Source: Nomia melanderi
Lineage: Eukaryota; Arthropoda; Insecta; Hymenoptera; Halictidae
DNA: 64,000 nucleotides
Reading direction: 5' to 3'
Assembly: GCF_051020985.1 (NCBI RefSeq)
Contig: NC_135009.1
Span: forward strand, 10,424,606-10,488,605
A program made the translations under genes and the position numbers. Positions within the stretch are counted from its first letter, which is position 1; each line of letters opens with the position of its first letter. This document shows positions 51,607 to 64,000 of this stretch, in pieces. The notes under the pieces were generated by a model. That model did not search any database and had not been told where the DNA came from. It saw only the letters and a program-made list of their open reading frames with translations.

Positions 51607-52196
51607 CAGAGTCTAGGTTTACGTTGAGAAACTTCGTTTTGGAGGTTTCCAGAGCTGTTACGGTGAAAATTGCATCTGCACCGAGAAGTATAGACCTGTA
51701 CTGACCCTTGAATGATTAACGTTATTGCCGTGATATTTTGTACCCGTCGATTCCCTGTGTGATATCGATCAATCGATCCAAGTGGAATTCTGAAAAAATG
51801 CAATAAGAGGAAACGAATCGATGCTAACGTCCTCGCTGCGCCTTGAAGTTTGCGGAAAGGAAGCAACGATCTCGTATGGATGTGGCGAAGCTCTTCACAT
51901 TTCATGCTCCGCTACTTCGCCATATCGAAATTGAAGTTTCAAGGCAGAAGGCCTCGAAGTGCCTCGGATAATTTCAGCTCGTACGAGCCTGCGGTTCGCC
52001 GTCGACTCGAGAAACGATTAGAACGAGTTATTCCCCGGCTACGTGGCGGGGGATGAAGTGTTCTCCGCGATAGGTCACTCCCAAGATCATAAAAGCCCAC
52101 GGTGTATCTCTGTTTTCCGTTGGACCTCAGATCTTATCCCGACCTTGCCGTCGGTGTATAAGCGATTTATAAATAATGTATGGCCGTTTATTTATA

Positions 52197-52214
52197 CGCG
52201 CGCGCGCGCGCGCG
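52197..52214. repeat. CG dinucleotide repeat (nine units)
   Basis: Nine CG units in a row in the outspread intron; a potential Z-DNA-forming tract and a conspicuous CpG run. Confidence 0.85.
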
Positions 52215-55200
52215 TACGTGCGCGTAGTCCTGCGCGAAGTGGACCGTGGAAGGAACGATCGAGCAAAAAGGATGGAACACCGGGGTACACGCGGGGGCAG
52301 GGACACAACGTGGATCGCCCGTATTCGTTTCGGTCGGACGTGATTCATTCAGATGTTACGTTGGTGCGCGCTCCCTTTAAACCGGTCAACCGGCGCGGGC
52401 GCGATTCTGCGCGGCATTTTCGACCGAAATAACACGCGACAGCTATTGGCCTCTCGTGCGAGAGGCTACCTTCGCTCTTCAATATCTTTTTTCCCGTTCT
52501 CCTTCCTTCCTTCGCGTCGTTTGCCTCGAACACACCGTGTATCCACTTATTCCTTACCCTAATCGATAAATCAGTGAAATCCGTTTGCCAAGACTTTGAG
52601 AAATTTTTTCAACTCTTCACATCGAAAATTAGAATTTCTACTTATTCGTGTGAATGTTTCATACGAGTTCTTTCAAATGAATCTTCGAAGATTGATATTA
52701 GACAGTAACTTGTTTTACCTTCAACCTATCGGATGCCGTGCAACCAACCTTTCTTAAACACTTCCGACGCGTTGGAACTGGGAAAGGAACTTCGTAGTAA
52801 CGTGTATTCCTTCGCGCTTCATCGTCGGATCTTCGTTATCGTTTGGTCCGGTTTTTAGCGAGCGTCACGGGTCAAGAGCATGTAAGTATAGTCGCGTGCG
52901 CGCGCGCGGGCAACCGCGGAGAAACCGCGCGGCGTCGATGGTACTCGCATTTCCAATGGTCAATCGTCCAAGACGGGAGCAATTTTTACGGCAAAAACGT
53001 TCACGCTTCCATGTGCCCCGAGCGGGGACGTCCCTTCCCCCATTCGCGGGACGGTTTTTCGCGTCATTTGCGGTTCAATGTAAGCTACTACCTTCGCCGT
53101 AATGACTCATCCTGCCAGCGAAAAGTTGATTCCCGGCCTCTCGCACCGTGGCTGGTATCAGACGACAATCCGGCTCACGGGTACCGTAATGCACGCAAGA
53201 AAGGGCCAGACTTGATTTTGCGCCGAGGGGTCTTTACGACCCGATGGACCCGACCGAAATCATCAATGAGCCGCTCTGGGATTGGCTTGACCTGGCCTGG
53301 CTCGCCTCTGCATCGAGCCGAGAAAAAGACAGAACGGAATGGTGGATGATGTTCGCTGCGACTGCGGTTTCATCGAGGAACCACGGCTCTTTACGAAGAT
53401 ATGGATCTACGTAAATGTATTCACGAAAAGTGTAATCCGTTAGAAATCTGTTTACCATTTGATCCTAGAATTTCAAAATTATTTCGGATATTTCATTGTA
53501 CCACCAAATGGCCAAAAGTGCTGCAAGCGTACGTAATTTGCAGTTCGCTGATCACCTTAACCAGCGAATTTTTATAGAAATATCAGAAATTTTCATAAAA
53601 CATATGGTTTCATTTTGATCCATCGATCTTAAATGCGGATCTTCTAGAATATAGGCTAATATCGGTTTCTGTGATCTTCCAAGCCCAAATTCCTGTTTTC
53701 TAATAGTTTACGAAGCAACAAGTGTTCCACCGAGTTAAAAGGTTCCGTTTATATTTTTCATTGGCCTGGTAGAAAGACGATGATCCTTTCCTGCCGCTTT
53801 CCGGATCCAAAGCGGAATAATGACGCATAAACAGGTTCTCAAGCCTCATCGGGGACTCGGCGGTTCGACGTATTGTCTGACACCGGGTCAGCCCAGTTTC
53901 TTATACCTCGCGCGTTCGATCATTCATTCTCACGTTCCTCTTTCCCCGTTTAGTTCCCGCGGGAGACGCGGCGGCTCCCAATTCTAATCTTCCGGGCCGT
54001 CGAATCCGCCGCGCTGGCTGTCTGTGCCCGGTCAAACCGCGGAGTCGCGTGGGAGCCAAGAACTTTCCACCTGTCCTCGATCTTATCTGCACCGTGCGGC
54101 AAGAAGTCAGCCCGAGACGCGCCGCTTTACACCGCGTGCACGTGCATCGCTATGAATGGCACGATGTGCGCCTCCGAATCGTTCTTGTCTCTTTCATTAA
54201 AAGAATCTCTCGGTTCTTCGAAATTAGAGCGAGAATTAATCAAATTTTTTCCATACGTTTTCGGACTCTTCTGTGAGTTAAAAAGGAGGATTGAGACAAA
54301 TGTCCTCGATTAACCATTTATTCAGCGTTATATACATTAGCGTTAATTGATTATACCACCGATGCGATTCGGCGATTACCAAACTCAAAATTCTTCTTGG
54401 AATGATGAAACACAGGATGATTCATCAGACCTGCGTTAGCTACCGGCTACTCAGGAACTGATTTTTCTATTTTTTCCCTCGCCGTTTCTTATATTCCCAT
54501 AAAAATTCTAAACACTTCTACATCTACTTCTGTTTCGAAGATGAAACATTTACGTGAAAATATTGTGATACTGTAGCGGCAACAAATACAAACATTTTGG
54601 TAGCTAACACAAGGGTTTATCGCGACGAAGCGACTATCCGGTGGAGAGGCCACGGACACCGCGAGGGCCGCCCGCTTTCTCCAATTTGTCATCGGCGTAC
54701 GGTCGGCGATATTGCGATATTAATTAATCTTCCTTGGCGCGCGCGCGCGTGCAGACGCTCTTGCCCTCCATTCACACTAGTCGGGACCCGGTAAACACGA
54801 GGGGGCTGCTAGCGATCATCCACTCTCCCCGTGCACGCGCGCACAGCTATGAACGCTCGCGTTTCATCGTTCCAGATAAGATCCCTTGGAGCAGGTGGAA
54901 AGTCCTGGCCGTTTCGCAGGGGTCGTCCCCTGGTTTTTGGACCCTCCTTTCGGGTTGTTTTCATGAACACGATGCTTCCTCTTCTTCTGTCAACGATTCG
55001 AGGGCGATAATAACAAGATTTTATATAGTTTCACGAATAGCGTTGTTCTTTCATGGTTACCTTGAACGCGGAATATGAATATTCACATTTATTTTCTATC
55101 ATCTATGTATTTGCCAGTGTCTCTGGATATTCCATTGAACCCGAAGACGCTAAATATCGTAGTAGTTTCCATGATAGAGGAGGATATTAGAAGGAATCAC

Positions 55201-55978
55201 GACATCTTGGGTGTTTAGCTATTTACGTCCAGAAGATATTGGTTTGATAGACGTCTTAGTTGAAGAATGATCATCTTAGTCTACTAAGAATGGTAGAAGA
55301 AGCGCTCGCTGTCGTTGAACCGGTAATCATCAAAGACAAGCTTCTTTCCATGATTTACCCCGGTCAGTCGATACAAACTAAAATCACATTCGCAAACATA
55401 GTTTCTCCGGCTAGAACAGCTGATAAATAATTATCTACCTATCGTTCGAAACGCCACGCGCAATGGCGAGCAGACGACGGGAAGAACTATCGAGCGCGCG
55501 TTCCCAGGGAAAAGCCGGCGGATCGAAAAATCGTAACGTCGAGTGTGTTGTTTTTGCGATTGTAAACGCTTCGTCCGCGGCGTCCGAGATGAGAAAAATG
55601 GCATTGATTGCCCCGCAGAGAAAGGAGTGAACGAAGATCATTAGAGATGAAGGTTAATTGAATAGTCTCGGGAACATGTAATATTAAAAGCTGTTGAACC
55701 CCGGCGAATTATAACATTCGACGGATATTAACTCTGTTAACCGGATCCTTTTTTCGCGGTTCGCCGGGGGAAGAATATAAAACACAATCTCCGCGTCGAT
55801 TCTTTCGACTGTGGTAGAACTAAACGGCGCAGGTGGAGAAGGGGAGACAGTGCAAACGATTGTCTGTCGATTCGATCCATAAAACTCTCCCGGCCGAGAG
55901 AAAGGAGAATCGAGAGCTCGATAAGACATCTTGGGTAGGGGTAATTAACGGGCAGAGAGAGATTATACCGGGAGGGAA

Positions 55979-56033
55979 AGAAGAAGAAGAAGAAGAAGAA
56001 GAAGAAGAAGAAGAAGAAGAAGAAGCAGAAGAG
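55979..56033. repeat. GAA trinucleotide microsatellite
   Basis: About 18 AAG/GAA units with one interruption near the right end. It generates false poly-Glu (plus) and poly-Phe/Ser/Leu (minus) frames. Confidence 0.9.
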
Positions 56034-59000
56034 GAGAACAGGCGGAAAAAAGGGAAGAGCGCACGGGGAAAAGGGAGGAAAAAATAGAATGATCGATCGT
56101 AAAATTCGGAATGCAAAAATGAGATACGTACGATCGTTGATCCATCTCGGTAAACATCCCGCGGTCCACGATAAGCCCGAACAGGAAACGATTATGCAGC
56201 GATTCCGGCCCGTAAAAACTGTTCCAGAGGCTTTATCGCGGCGTGGAAGCGTATCGCGGACGAACCCCACGGTAATCTCCGCGTTAGTATCGACTATCGT
56301 CTCGTTTGAGAGCGCCCTTAAACAGGCCGGGTTATTAGAGAGTTCCGTGGTAGTCGTAACGAAGCGTTTCTAGTGCGCCCGTGTAATTCCTCGAGTCACG
56401 TATGATCGGTGTAGACGAGGTCTCTCTCCCTTTCTTTATATCTTTCTCTCCTCCTTTCTCCCTTTCCTCGGCCGTCTCCGCCACTCCTTCCCATTCTTAC
56501 AGTTCTCTCCCTCCAGCTCTCTATCCCGGTGTCTTCTCGTCGTTTTGCTATGGTAGACACGCTCGATCCTCGCCCACGATACGCGTTCCCACGTGAGATC
56601 CACGACGCACACGTGTGCACGCCACGCACACGCACCTTGCGTAACACACGGCCGCGATTGTTCGCCGTGCGTGTCGCCGACGAACGGGTCGCGCGCGTAG
56701 GTAGACGAGTTGTCGAACGGACGACCGCGGCACGAAAATTCAACCGATTATTAATCGATTCACGCGCAATTAGCGAGCATTTGTCGTTGGTCGCGCTTCG
56801 GTCCCCGTGGTTTTTGCTTCTTTTGGCCCTTGAGTCGCGGTGGGTGATCCTGCGGGATGCTGGTGGTTCTTTATTTTTTTATATCATCGCGAGGAGAAGG
56901 ATAGTTTCTTGTTATTATTGCGTTTACGATGTTGTACTAAGTGGTTATTTGCTTAAGGAATAATATTAATTTAAGTTTGTTAGAGGGTAGGCTTTTCAAT
57001 ACTAGAAGTGACGCGATAACCGACTTTAGAACGTCGAAGGTTAATCGCCTTTGGTCGAGTCCACGATCCTGAGAAATTCAATTCCGTTTAAGTTTCGTGT
57101 TTCACGAGATCGAAACAGGAAAAATCGAGGCGTATCTCGCCTCATAAAATTGCCGTTCGACCGAGAACATTGTTTCAGCCCGTGCAAACATTGTCGCGAG
57201 CAAGAAAACGTAACGCGGGGCCCATAAAATTCCGTGAGCGACAAGCCCGCGTCCACCACGCGTCTGCCATTTAGCGGAGGATATTAATTACGGTCCCGGC
57301 TTGTTAAACTAATCGTCGATTTAAACAATGACGGTATAACGCTAATTATGAGCCGGCCGTACGAGCGACAGTGTCGGTCAATGGCGGCATTAATCCGCCT
57401 TCGAGTAACTCCGGTCCCAATTTACGGCGGAGAGTCATCGGCGATCGCGGCGGCGGACGTCGACGACAGTCGATGGGGCCAATAAAAGTCACCGAGTCGT
57501 TAATTTACGTGCTCGTTTCCAACCGAGGCTAATTTGCCTCCTCTCGAAACAGAACGATTGCGCAACCACCCGACGAGGAAGCGACGTAGGCGTGTTGCAC
57601 CGGTGCCTGCCTGTCGTAAAGTCACTCGTAAACGGTCCCGCGACGGCTATCCTCTCCGAGGAGGAAGAAGAGGGATCGTTCCCGCGATGCTCGTATATTT
57701 TTCATGAAAACTCCGTCGGAGACAAACGCCGACGATCGTTCGGCCGGCTCTTCCTGAAATTTAGTGGCAGGTGTCGAATCGTGAAAAAGGCATCGTAGTA
57801 AAAAGGAATTCCTTGACCGTTGTTGCGCCGCTTCGATGTCTTTTCGACATCGAAGATCGAGCGATAAAACAAACTCATCAATTTCATTCTCTCATTAGTC
57901 ACTCGCGATGGATCTCGGTTTCTTGTAGTCCGTTTTCTTCAACAGATCACACCAACTTTTGTGATTCTTAACGGTGTGATATATGTTTTCGAGGAACTCG
58001 ATGAAGACCCATCGTTGTTACTCTTTTCGAAAAGTTTCCTACGAACAGATCTATTAGAACACAATTTACTTCCGAAGATCGATGAAGAACACTAATCGTA
58101 AATATCGGAACTCCTTCCGAAGCTGAAGAATGTTCACCAGATGGTAACCGGCGCATCGTAGAAACGAAGAAACGGGAACGAAGCCGACTGCTAGGCGAAG
58201 ATATACGGTGTCGAAACGCAGCCAGTGGGACTTTTCCCAGAAAACGATCGCCGGTTTCGTTCGAGACACTTGAATCTTATCTGCGATCGCGAGTGGGCAA
58301 GAAAACACGCGTCACCGTTCGATCAGCGGCGGCCGCCGTGTATTCCAGCCTTAATAATTTCCAAAGAAATCTCCACGCCTTTCTCTTGTCTTCGTCGAAC
58401 GGGTCGCGCGGCCGATCAAGTGGAGCAGGAAGCGGCGCTGCCTGAGAAACCGTTTACCCAACAGTTTCCTGGCCCCGGCCTGGGACCGCGAATAATTTTC
58501 TGCGAGTCCGATTGCCGGCGATCTCTATCTGTTACCCGGGGAACGCGAATTTCACAACGACGAGCCTCTCCGCTCCGGGCTAGCCGCGGAAACCCGGGCA
58601 GATCGCTCGATCCTGCCGACGATCGATCGCTAACGGCTCCGATTCTCAGGATCTCGGAAGCTCGGGGCACCGGGAATGCCTGGACGTTTCGTATCGCGAG
58701 AAATAATTGCCGAAGATCTACAGATTTCGAGAAGAATCCTTCTCAAGGGATCCGGCTGATCGAGATCCTAGATCTTGGAACTTGGGGATTATAACGATTC
58801 GAGTGTTAGAAGGGCACAGACCATTGATTCTGCTAAGTACACGCGTCGAAACGACCCATTTCGGATTTCTTCTTTTACGATTGTGGGGAAGATGCAGGTA
58901 CTTTTTTGAAGAGGCTCTGAAGTAAATTGGAAATTGTAATTGGAATCTTAATGAATGCACTTTTATAGTATCTATAAGCAGATACGTATTAGGCGATTTG

Positions 59001-61632
59001 ATCGCTGAAGTTACATGTTAGGAGCATGTTTCCTGGTTGATGAAGGTACAAATGTATTTGACATTTTGTGTAATTTCAAATCAACTGTTGTCTTTGGAAA
59101 TATATCGGGAGGACCAAATATTTTCGGATATAAACCTTGACGAATCGAATATTATAGTCCGCATTATAATTTTCTCCTGCGTTCGCCAGGATCATTTAAC
59201 ATTAATAATTTATCGAAAGAGAAAGGAATTCCACTTTCACTGTAAGTCAACATTCGCTCCGAATATTGAATATTAATAACGGGAAAACGGCGCTGCGTGT
59301 CGGCCGCAGAAAAATTAATATTCGTGTGTGTTATACGGAGTTCGAAAGAGTCGAAAGTAACCGAGAAATTAGAAATTACTCTTTCTAAAACACTCTCGTT
59401 CTTTCGGAGCCTATGTACCGTGTAACTCGAAAATTTATAAGCGGGAGATGTCCAGAATTGTCCGCTTTCTCTTTTCTAAAGGAGAATCAATCTGCCTGTA
59501 ATTCTTTTATATCTTTTTTATATGTTTTTTAAATAATTTCACAGAAAATTACCTTTACGTTTCAAATAATTACGAAAGAAGAAATTTAGAAAGGATCATT
59601 TCGATGTATGTAGCAGTTCCAGCGTTAATCTACTCTGCCAAATATCCAGTGGAATAATAATCGGTGCGATTCGTACGAGAATCGCTGCCGGTCGAATAAA
59701 ATCGTAGCTGTCGCGCGCGTTCCGCGTCGTTCGGTTTCTCTCCTGCGGCGATTTATGTACTCGGCGTGTCCCTGTTTGGACAGTAGCCTAATTGTAGTTC
59801 GCTGGTAATTGCGGCCAGGAGCAGTGCAACGGTCGCTCGTTGCACTTCCTGCGTCCGTTCCAATGAACGCGATAATTCAGCCAGAACCGATCGAGAGATC
59901 GGCCGAGTTTCTCGCGGACGCGCGGTCGCGTCCGCCAATGATTTATTTTTATTCCCGTGGATTTTCTGCTCTGGAATCGATTTCATTTTCATCTTTTCTG
60001 TCGTTTTCCCGATGTTTGTCCAATTATCGCCACGACTTATCGAGCTGGCGTATGGAAATTAACGACTGATAGAAAATAACGGTACTAATTAGTAGAGTGT
60101 GGAAAATAGTGGAAATATTTAGAAGTATTGGGAACATTGAAAATAGTATAAATGTTAGGAATATCAAAGTAATAGAAATTAGTAACCATTAAAATAATAG
60201 GAACATTAGAATAGCAGCAATTAATGGCTACTGATAATGAACTGTTACCTATTTAGCGATTGATACGCATTCAATCCACGTCTACATCGCGCCTTCCTTT
60301 CCTTCGCATCGCCATAATTCCACGGAGGCCTCGCGATGACAGGAAGCGATCGTTCCGACGTCAGAGACCTCGATAAATCGTTGTTGTCCTCGCGATTTTT
60401 ATCGGTGTCTCGGACACCGCGTCACGCTACCCGCGGATCTTCTTCCGTGACTAGAAACGCGTATGGAATTATCTCGTTCTATTCGCGGGAGCAGGGATTA
60501 GAGATAATTGGAATCTTGTGTTCCTCATTTTTAATCCTACTCGCGTATCTATATTTTCCCCACGAGGTTGCTGCTGAATCATTAATTAGTCTTATCTTCG
60601 TTGGCCTCTACGAAGTGCGGTGAAATAAAGATTTTAATAAACTTTACTATCGTGCATATATTAAACGCAAACAGACTAAAACCTTCGGTACAGGAAATAA
60701 AATTCTATTTGTTCCTTATTCATACGATGAACGAACGTTCATCAAAATTTTCCTCGGTCGAAATAGTTTTCTTAATGAACGGTAAACTGGAAAATCAAGG
60801 TTCTTCGCGGCGATAGCCGTTTGAATTTTTCGGATCTCGTAAATCCAATGAAACGCAGATATGTAAGATTTTCCGTCAGCCGAATTCATACAGCGGACTG
60901 TTGGAACGACTCGATGTCCGAAGTTTCCAATAAAAAAGTCCATAGTTTATCAATCGTGAATGCGAACATAATCCGAGAAGATAAGATCCCGATAGCGAAC
61001 GGAATTAATCGATCGACAGATGTTCTTGATTTCGACGAATCTTGGAATGGATAACGCGGCCCCGCCGAGAAACGCGTTTATTCTTCGTAGTTCCTCGGCG
61101 ATTCCGCAAGCTACCGATTTCTTCGAAACCGCACAAGCAACTCGGAGTGTATCTAGTACATTGTGACCATTTGATAGTCGAACGGTGCGAGGCGTAGCAG
61201 TGTCCGCAGCACGGTGTCAAAGGAAACGCAATCCGCGGGCATTAAAGAGCTGCGAAACGCAGTCGTGTCCGACTAAAATGCAGCCGCGACCGGTGGGACG
61301 CGCGGGCTCGGGGCTAGACCTATCGATTACCGATCAGATCCCGTGTCTATGCCAATATTGTGTTACCGGGAGGGGGATCGAGCGGGATCGCGCGGTCGCG
61401 AGGTGGGGACCGGGACTCGTATAGGAACACGTCGCATGGGAGTCGACGGTGTCGAGGGATACGTGGGTGACCGATCGGTTGCGTTTGCTAATCTATTCAG
61501 GCGTTGTCGCATAAACGACCGATGACACTCCGGGATCGATTCAAGGTAAACCGATCCGTCGTCGCTGATACGGCGGACGTTCGATCGACGCAGAGGACTT
61601 AACCCTTTGCTCTGGAAAGACGATTCCCAACG

Positions 61633-61790
61633 CTTGATTCCACATAGCAAAATGAAGTTCGACATTTAATATTAGAATTTGTGTAGCGTAATGATAAAAG
61701 GAACTGGCCTACTTGATTCTATGCAAGGCGACACGAAGTTCTGATGTTTAATATTGAATTTTATATAACATAACATCGCACAGAATCACG
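61633..61790. repeat. Diverged tandem duplication, period about 79 bp
   Basis: CTTGATTC at 61633 and again at 61712 open two units sharing, in order, GAAGTTC, TTTAATATT and an AATTT-plus-TA-rich tail. The stretch just before the first unit reads TTAACCCTTTGC (61598-61609), similar to the ends of piggyBac-type elements, but no matching right end was found. Confidence 0.45.
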
Positions 61791-63309
61791 GAATCAGACA
61801 TTGGAAGCATCGTTGAAATCGGTTTCTTAATTTATGCATGATTTCTCTTTATGTTAATCGCGAAGGCTTCGAGTTGCTACTTTTCTGCAATGAATGAACT
61901 TCCGAAGGCGATCGGGAATCGGGTTAACGCGATGGATGCGCGAGCGAGAAGAAAAAGGACGATCGATTTCCGCGAAACGATCGAGGGATCGGCGCCGCGC
62001 TGCACCGCGGCGGGCCGCGCGACAAATTGTTCTCTCGCCGCGAGCGTTTCCTCGAGTTCGTTTTAAGGCGTTTCTGCGCTGAGCCAGCGGGAAACGTATT
62101 TATAGAACGGGGCAGGATTTCGTATTCCGTCGACGGCGATTGTCGACGATACGTTCTCAAGTCACGACTCGAAAATTCTACCCCGCCGAACATTCCGATC
62201 CCTGGCGACGCGGCTCTGAATCATCAGACGCGCGCAGTACGCCGGGGACATTATTGAACGGTGACTTATCCGATCTCTGCGAACGAGAAAAGGAGCGATC
62301 GAACGGCGTCCTTGCGAATTTAGTCCACCGGAGCGGGAATAGAATATAGATGAATCGCTTGGCGAGGACGTTCGATCTGCGCAGCTTCCAACGTTTAATT
62401 GGACGTTAAGTTGCACTCGTTTCGAGCATTCTGTCGTTTGAATTGTTCAATTCCTCTGTCTTTGAATTCTGCAGTTCACGAATCCATCGGTATCACAGAG
62501 ACACAAATGGGTCATGCCTCTATTAGCTCTCGAAAACGACTTAAACATTAATAATCGTTCAGACCTAATTTAAACAAAGCTTCTATCTCAGCTCCAGCCC
62601 TTTCTATCAATGGAACTATCCTCCCAAGTCTATCACCGCTAAACAATATCTGCGACTCGGCAGCGACCACTCCTGATTCGCTCGAACGGAACTGACTCCG
62701 TCTAGCCGTCAATAGATTACGGTACTCCGTTTCGGTGACAGTCTACCCTCTCGCGCGTGTATGTCAGGTGGCTCGCGCGCGCGGTGCCAGGACATTCTTC
62801 GCAGAGAAGTTCCTTGCTCCCGGTGAATCGATGGGAATGAAGGAAGAGGGGCAGCAGCGTGTCGAGAGAAACAACCTTTGAGTAACACGAGGCAGTAGTG
62901 GGCTGCTGCCGCGACGTGTCTGCGCGCGCGTTCCGCGGGTTCAGGATGACGAAGGGGAGCGAGAGATGGGAGAGAGGGAGGTGGATCACAGGAGGCGAGG
63001 AGGAGCCAGTGAGATAGAAGGCGTCCTTGATAGACAGGATGCCCCTGCCTGCTGCCTTCGTACCGTATAATCTTCTCTCTCATCTCATTCGGCCACTTGC
63101 ACGGGGTGTCGGAGAACGATTTGCACCCATGCCGCGTCTCGCCGCCTCGAACGGCGGCGCGTATCGCATCGTTCGCGTCGCCGAATGATTCGCGGGTTCT
63201 GTCGCGGCATCTGGAAGTTCGAGGGAATCGACTGGGTTCGATGGATACGGACAATACTCGACGAAGACATGTATCGGTTGCTGAATGGAGGAGCTCCTAG
63301 ACTGCTGGA

Positions 63310-63347
63310 AGAAGCTTCTAGGATGGTTAGAAGCTTGTAGGAAGGTT
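63310..63347. repeat. Tandem 19-bp duplication
   Basis: AGAAGCTTCTAGGATGGTT is followed directly by AGAAGCTTGTAGGAAGGTT. The surrounding 150 bases repeat CTAGGA/TCCTAG-like text, suggesting a decayed minisatellite. Confidence 0.55.
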
Positions 63348-64000
63348 AGAGGAAGTTCCTAGGACTTTAAATATCTAGGAACGCTGGGAGAAACTTCTAA
63401 AATCCTCTGGCCTAGAGGACTCTAGATTCAGCTGCTAGATTTATAGGAAGGGTTTAGAAGTTAAGTCTGATAGGTGTACAAGATGACAAGGTTGGAACGT
63501 TATGGAATTTTGTTCTGTAGAGTGTCGATGAGAGAAGTAATTGGGTGGAACCAGGTGCTAATTGAAAGTAAAAGTATTGATTGTTCTGTTGTTTATAAAG
63601 CGATTAGTTCGATCGCGAGGCGATTTAAAAGACGTGCCTTTCCGTAGGATCGACGATAACGAACGGAACGATACACGGTGAAAGGATGTTAGGTGCTCTG
63701 GAGCGAAAATAACGGAGAGCATCGAGAAACTCGATCGCAGCCGTACTCTATTTAGAAATTGTTTCATCATCTGTTTCTGAATGGCTCGCCGCCGTTAGCG
63801 TTTCGCCCCGTGACCCTCCCACGTTAAAGTCCACGCACCGCTGACGTCTCGAACGCCCATTTGGTATCTCCGAGCCGGCTCTCGCGTGTCCATATGGCAC
63901 CGAAGACCTAAATAGCTGTGCCGACGCAGGATTTTCTCCTCTTGGAAATTTCGACGCGTCTCGCCGCTGCACTGTTGCTAACCCGTTTAGGCTGTTCAGT

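Larger units (their letters stand above)
41753..64000 (+). other. osp: Outspread first coding intron (at least 22 kb, open at right edge)
   Basis: Begins at the GTGAGT donor and continues to the end of the window. I checked both strands for nested genes and found no frame with a recognisable domain or splice-linked exons. The long open frames here (for example 44511-45038, 52843-53349 and 62709-63254) are arginine/serine/proline-rich chance frames of CpG-rich DNA. Structured pieces are listed separately: related repeat fragments (42016-43235), a 10-bp periodic array (46899-47020), a short hairpin (51577-51606), CG and GAA microsatellites, and small tandem duplications (61633-61790, 63310-63347). 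From about 60068 to 60240 there is degenerate AT-rich repetition of TAGGAACATTAGAA-like text. Confidence 0.75.

Noticed and set aside
55737..56270. 177-codon minus-strand frame with a long poly-Phe run
   Set aside because: The run is the GAA microsatellite read in reverse; the flanks have no domain.
62709..63254. 181-codon minus-strand open frame
   Set aside because: Arg/Ser/Pro/His-rich composition typical of chance frames in CpG-rich DNA, no domain, and overlapping open frames on both strands.

Overview
This is eukaryotic nuclear DNA from an insect, most probably a hymenopteran and plausibly a bee. The evidence is spliced genes with short GT-AG introns, insect-type protein sequences, few recognisable transposons, and a sharp alternation between AT-rich gene-dense stretches (about 1-9 kb and 33-39 kb) and GC/CpG-rich stretches made almost entirely of long introns (about 14-33 kb and 40-64 kb). 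I cannot name the species. No prokaryotic features (operons, CRISPR, phage) are present.

I reconstructed seven protein-coding genes by joining exons at in-phase splice sites. From left to right: UBAP1 (+, 4 exons, 395 aa, ESCRT-I subunit); LRRC28-like leucine-rich-repeat protein (-, 5 exons, 360 aa), convergent with UBAP1; RPAIN (+, 3 exons, 231 aa, RPA import factor); Mondo/MLXIP (-, 15 coding exons, 1047 aa, glucose-responsive bHLH-ZIP transcription factor) covering 9.1-28.4 kb; DHRS7B (+, 6 exons, 319 aa, membrane short-chain dehydrogenase); TMEM11/PMI (-, 3 exons, 175 aa, mitochondrial morphology protein), convergent with DHRS7B; and the first coding exon of outspread/MPRIP (+, 47 codons) at 41.6 kb, whose first coding intron runs off the right edge and fills the last 22 kb.

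The genes are not one pathway. Themes include endosomal sorting (UBAP1), nuclear import of the ssDNA-binding complex (RPAIN), sugar-regulated transcription (Mondo), lipid or steroid redox (DHRS7B), mitochondrial cristae (TMEM11) and actomyosin regulation (outspread). The DHRS7B-TMEM11 tail-to-tail pair looks like ancient conserved microsynteny.

The noncoding DNA holds several structures: two copies of a TTAA-bounded terminal-inverted-repeat element in Mondo introns, a mariner-like inverted-repeat element next to a Mondo splice donor, a long imperfect hairpin in Mondo intron 1, an array with 10-bp periodicity and related repeat fragments in the outspread intron, and several microsatellites. 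I found no convincing new molecular system. The most interesting items are these noncoding structures and the gene-order conservation.
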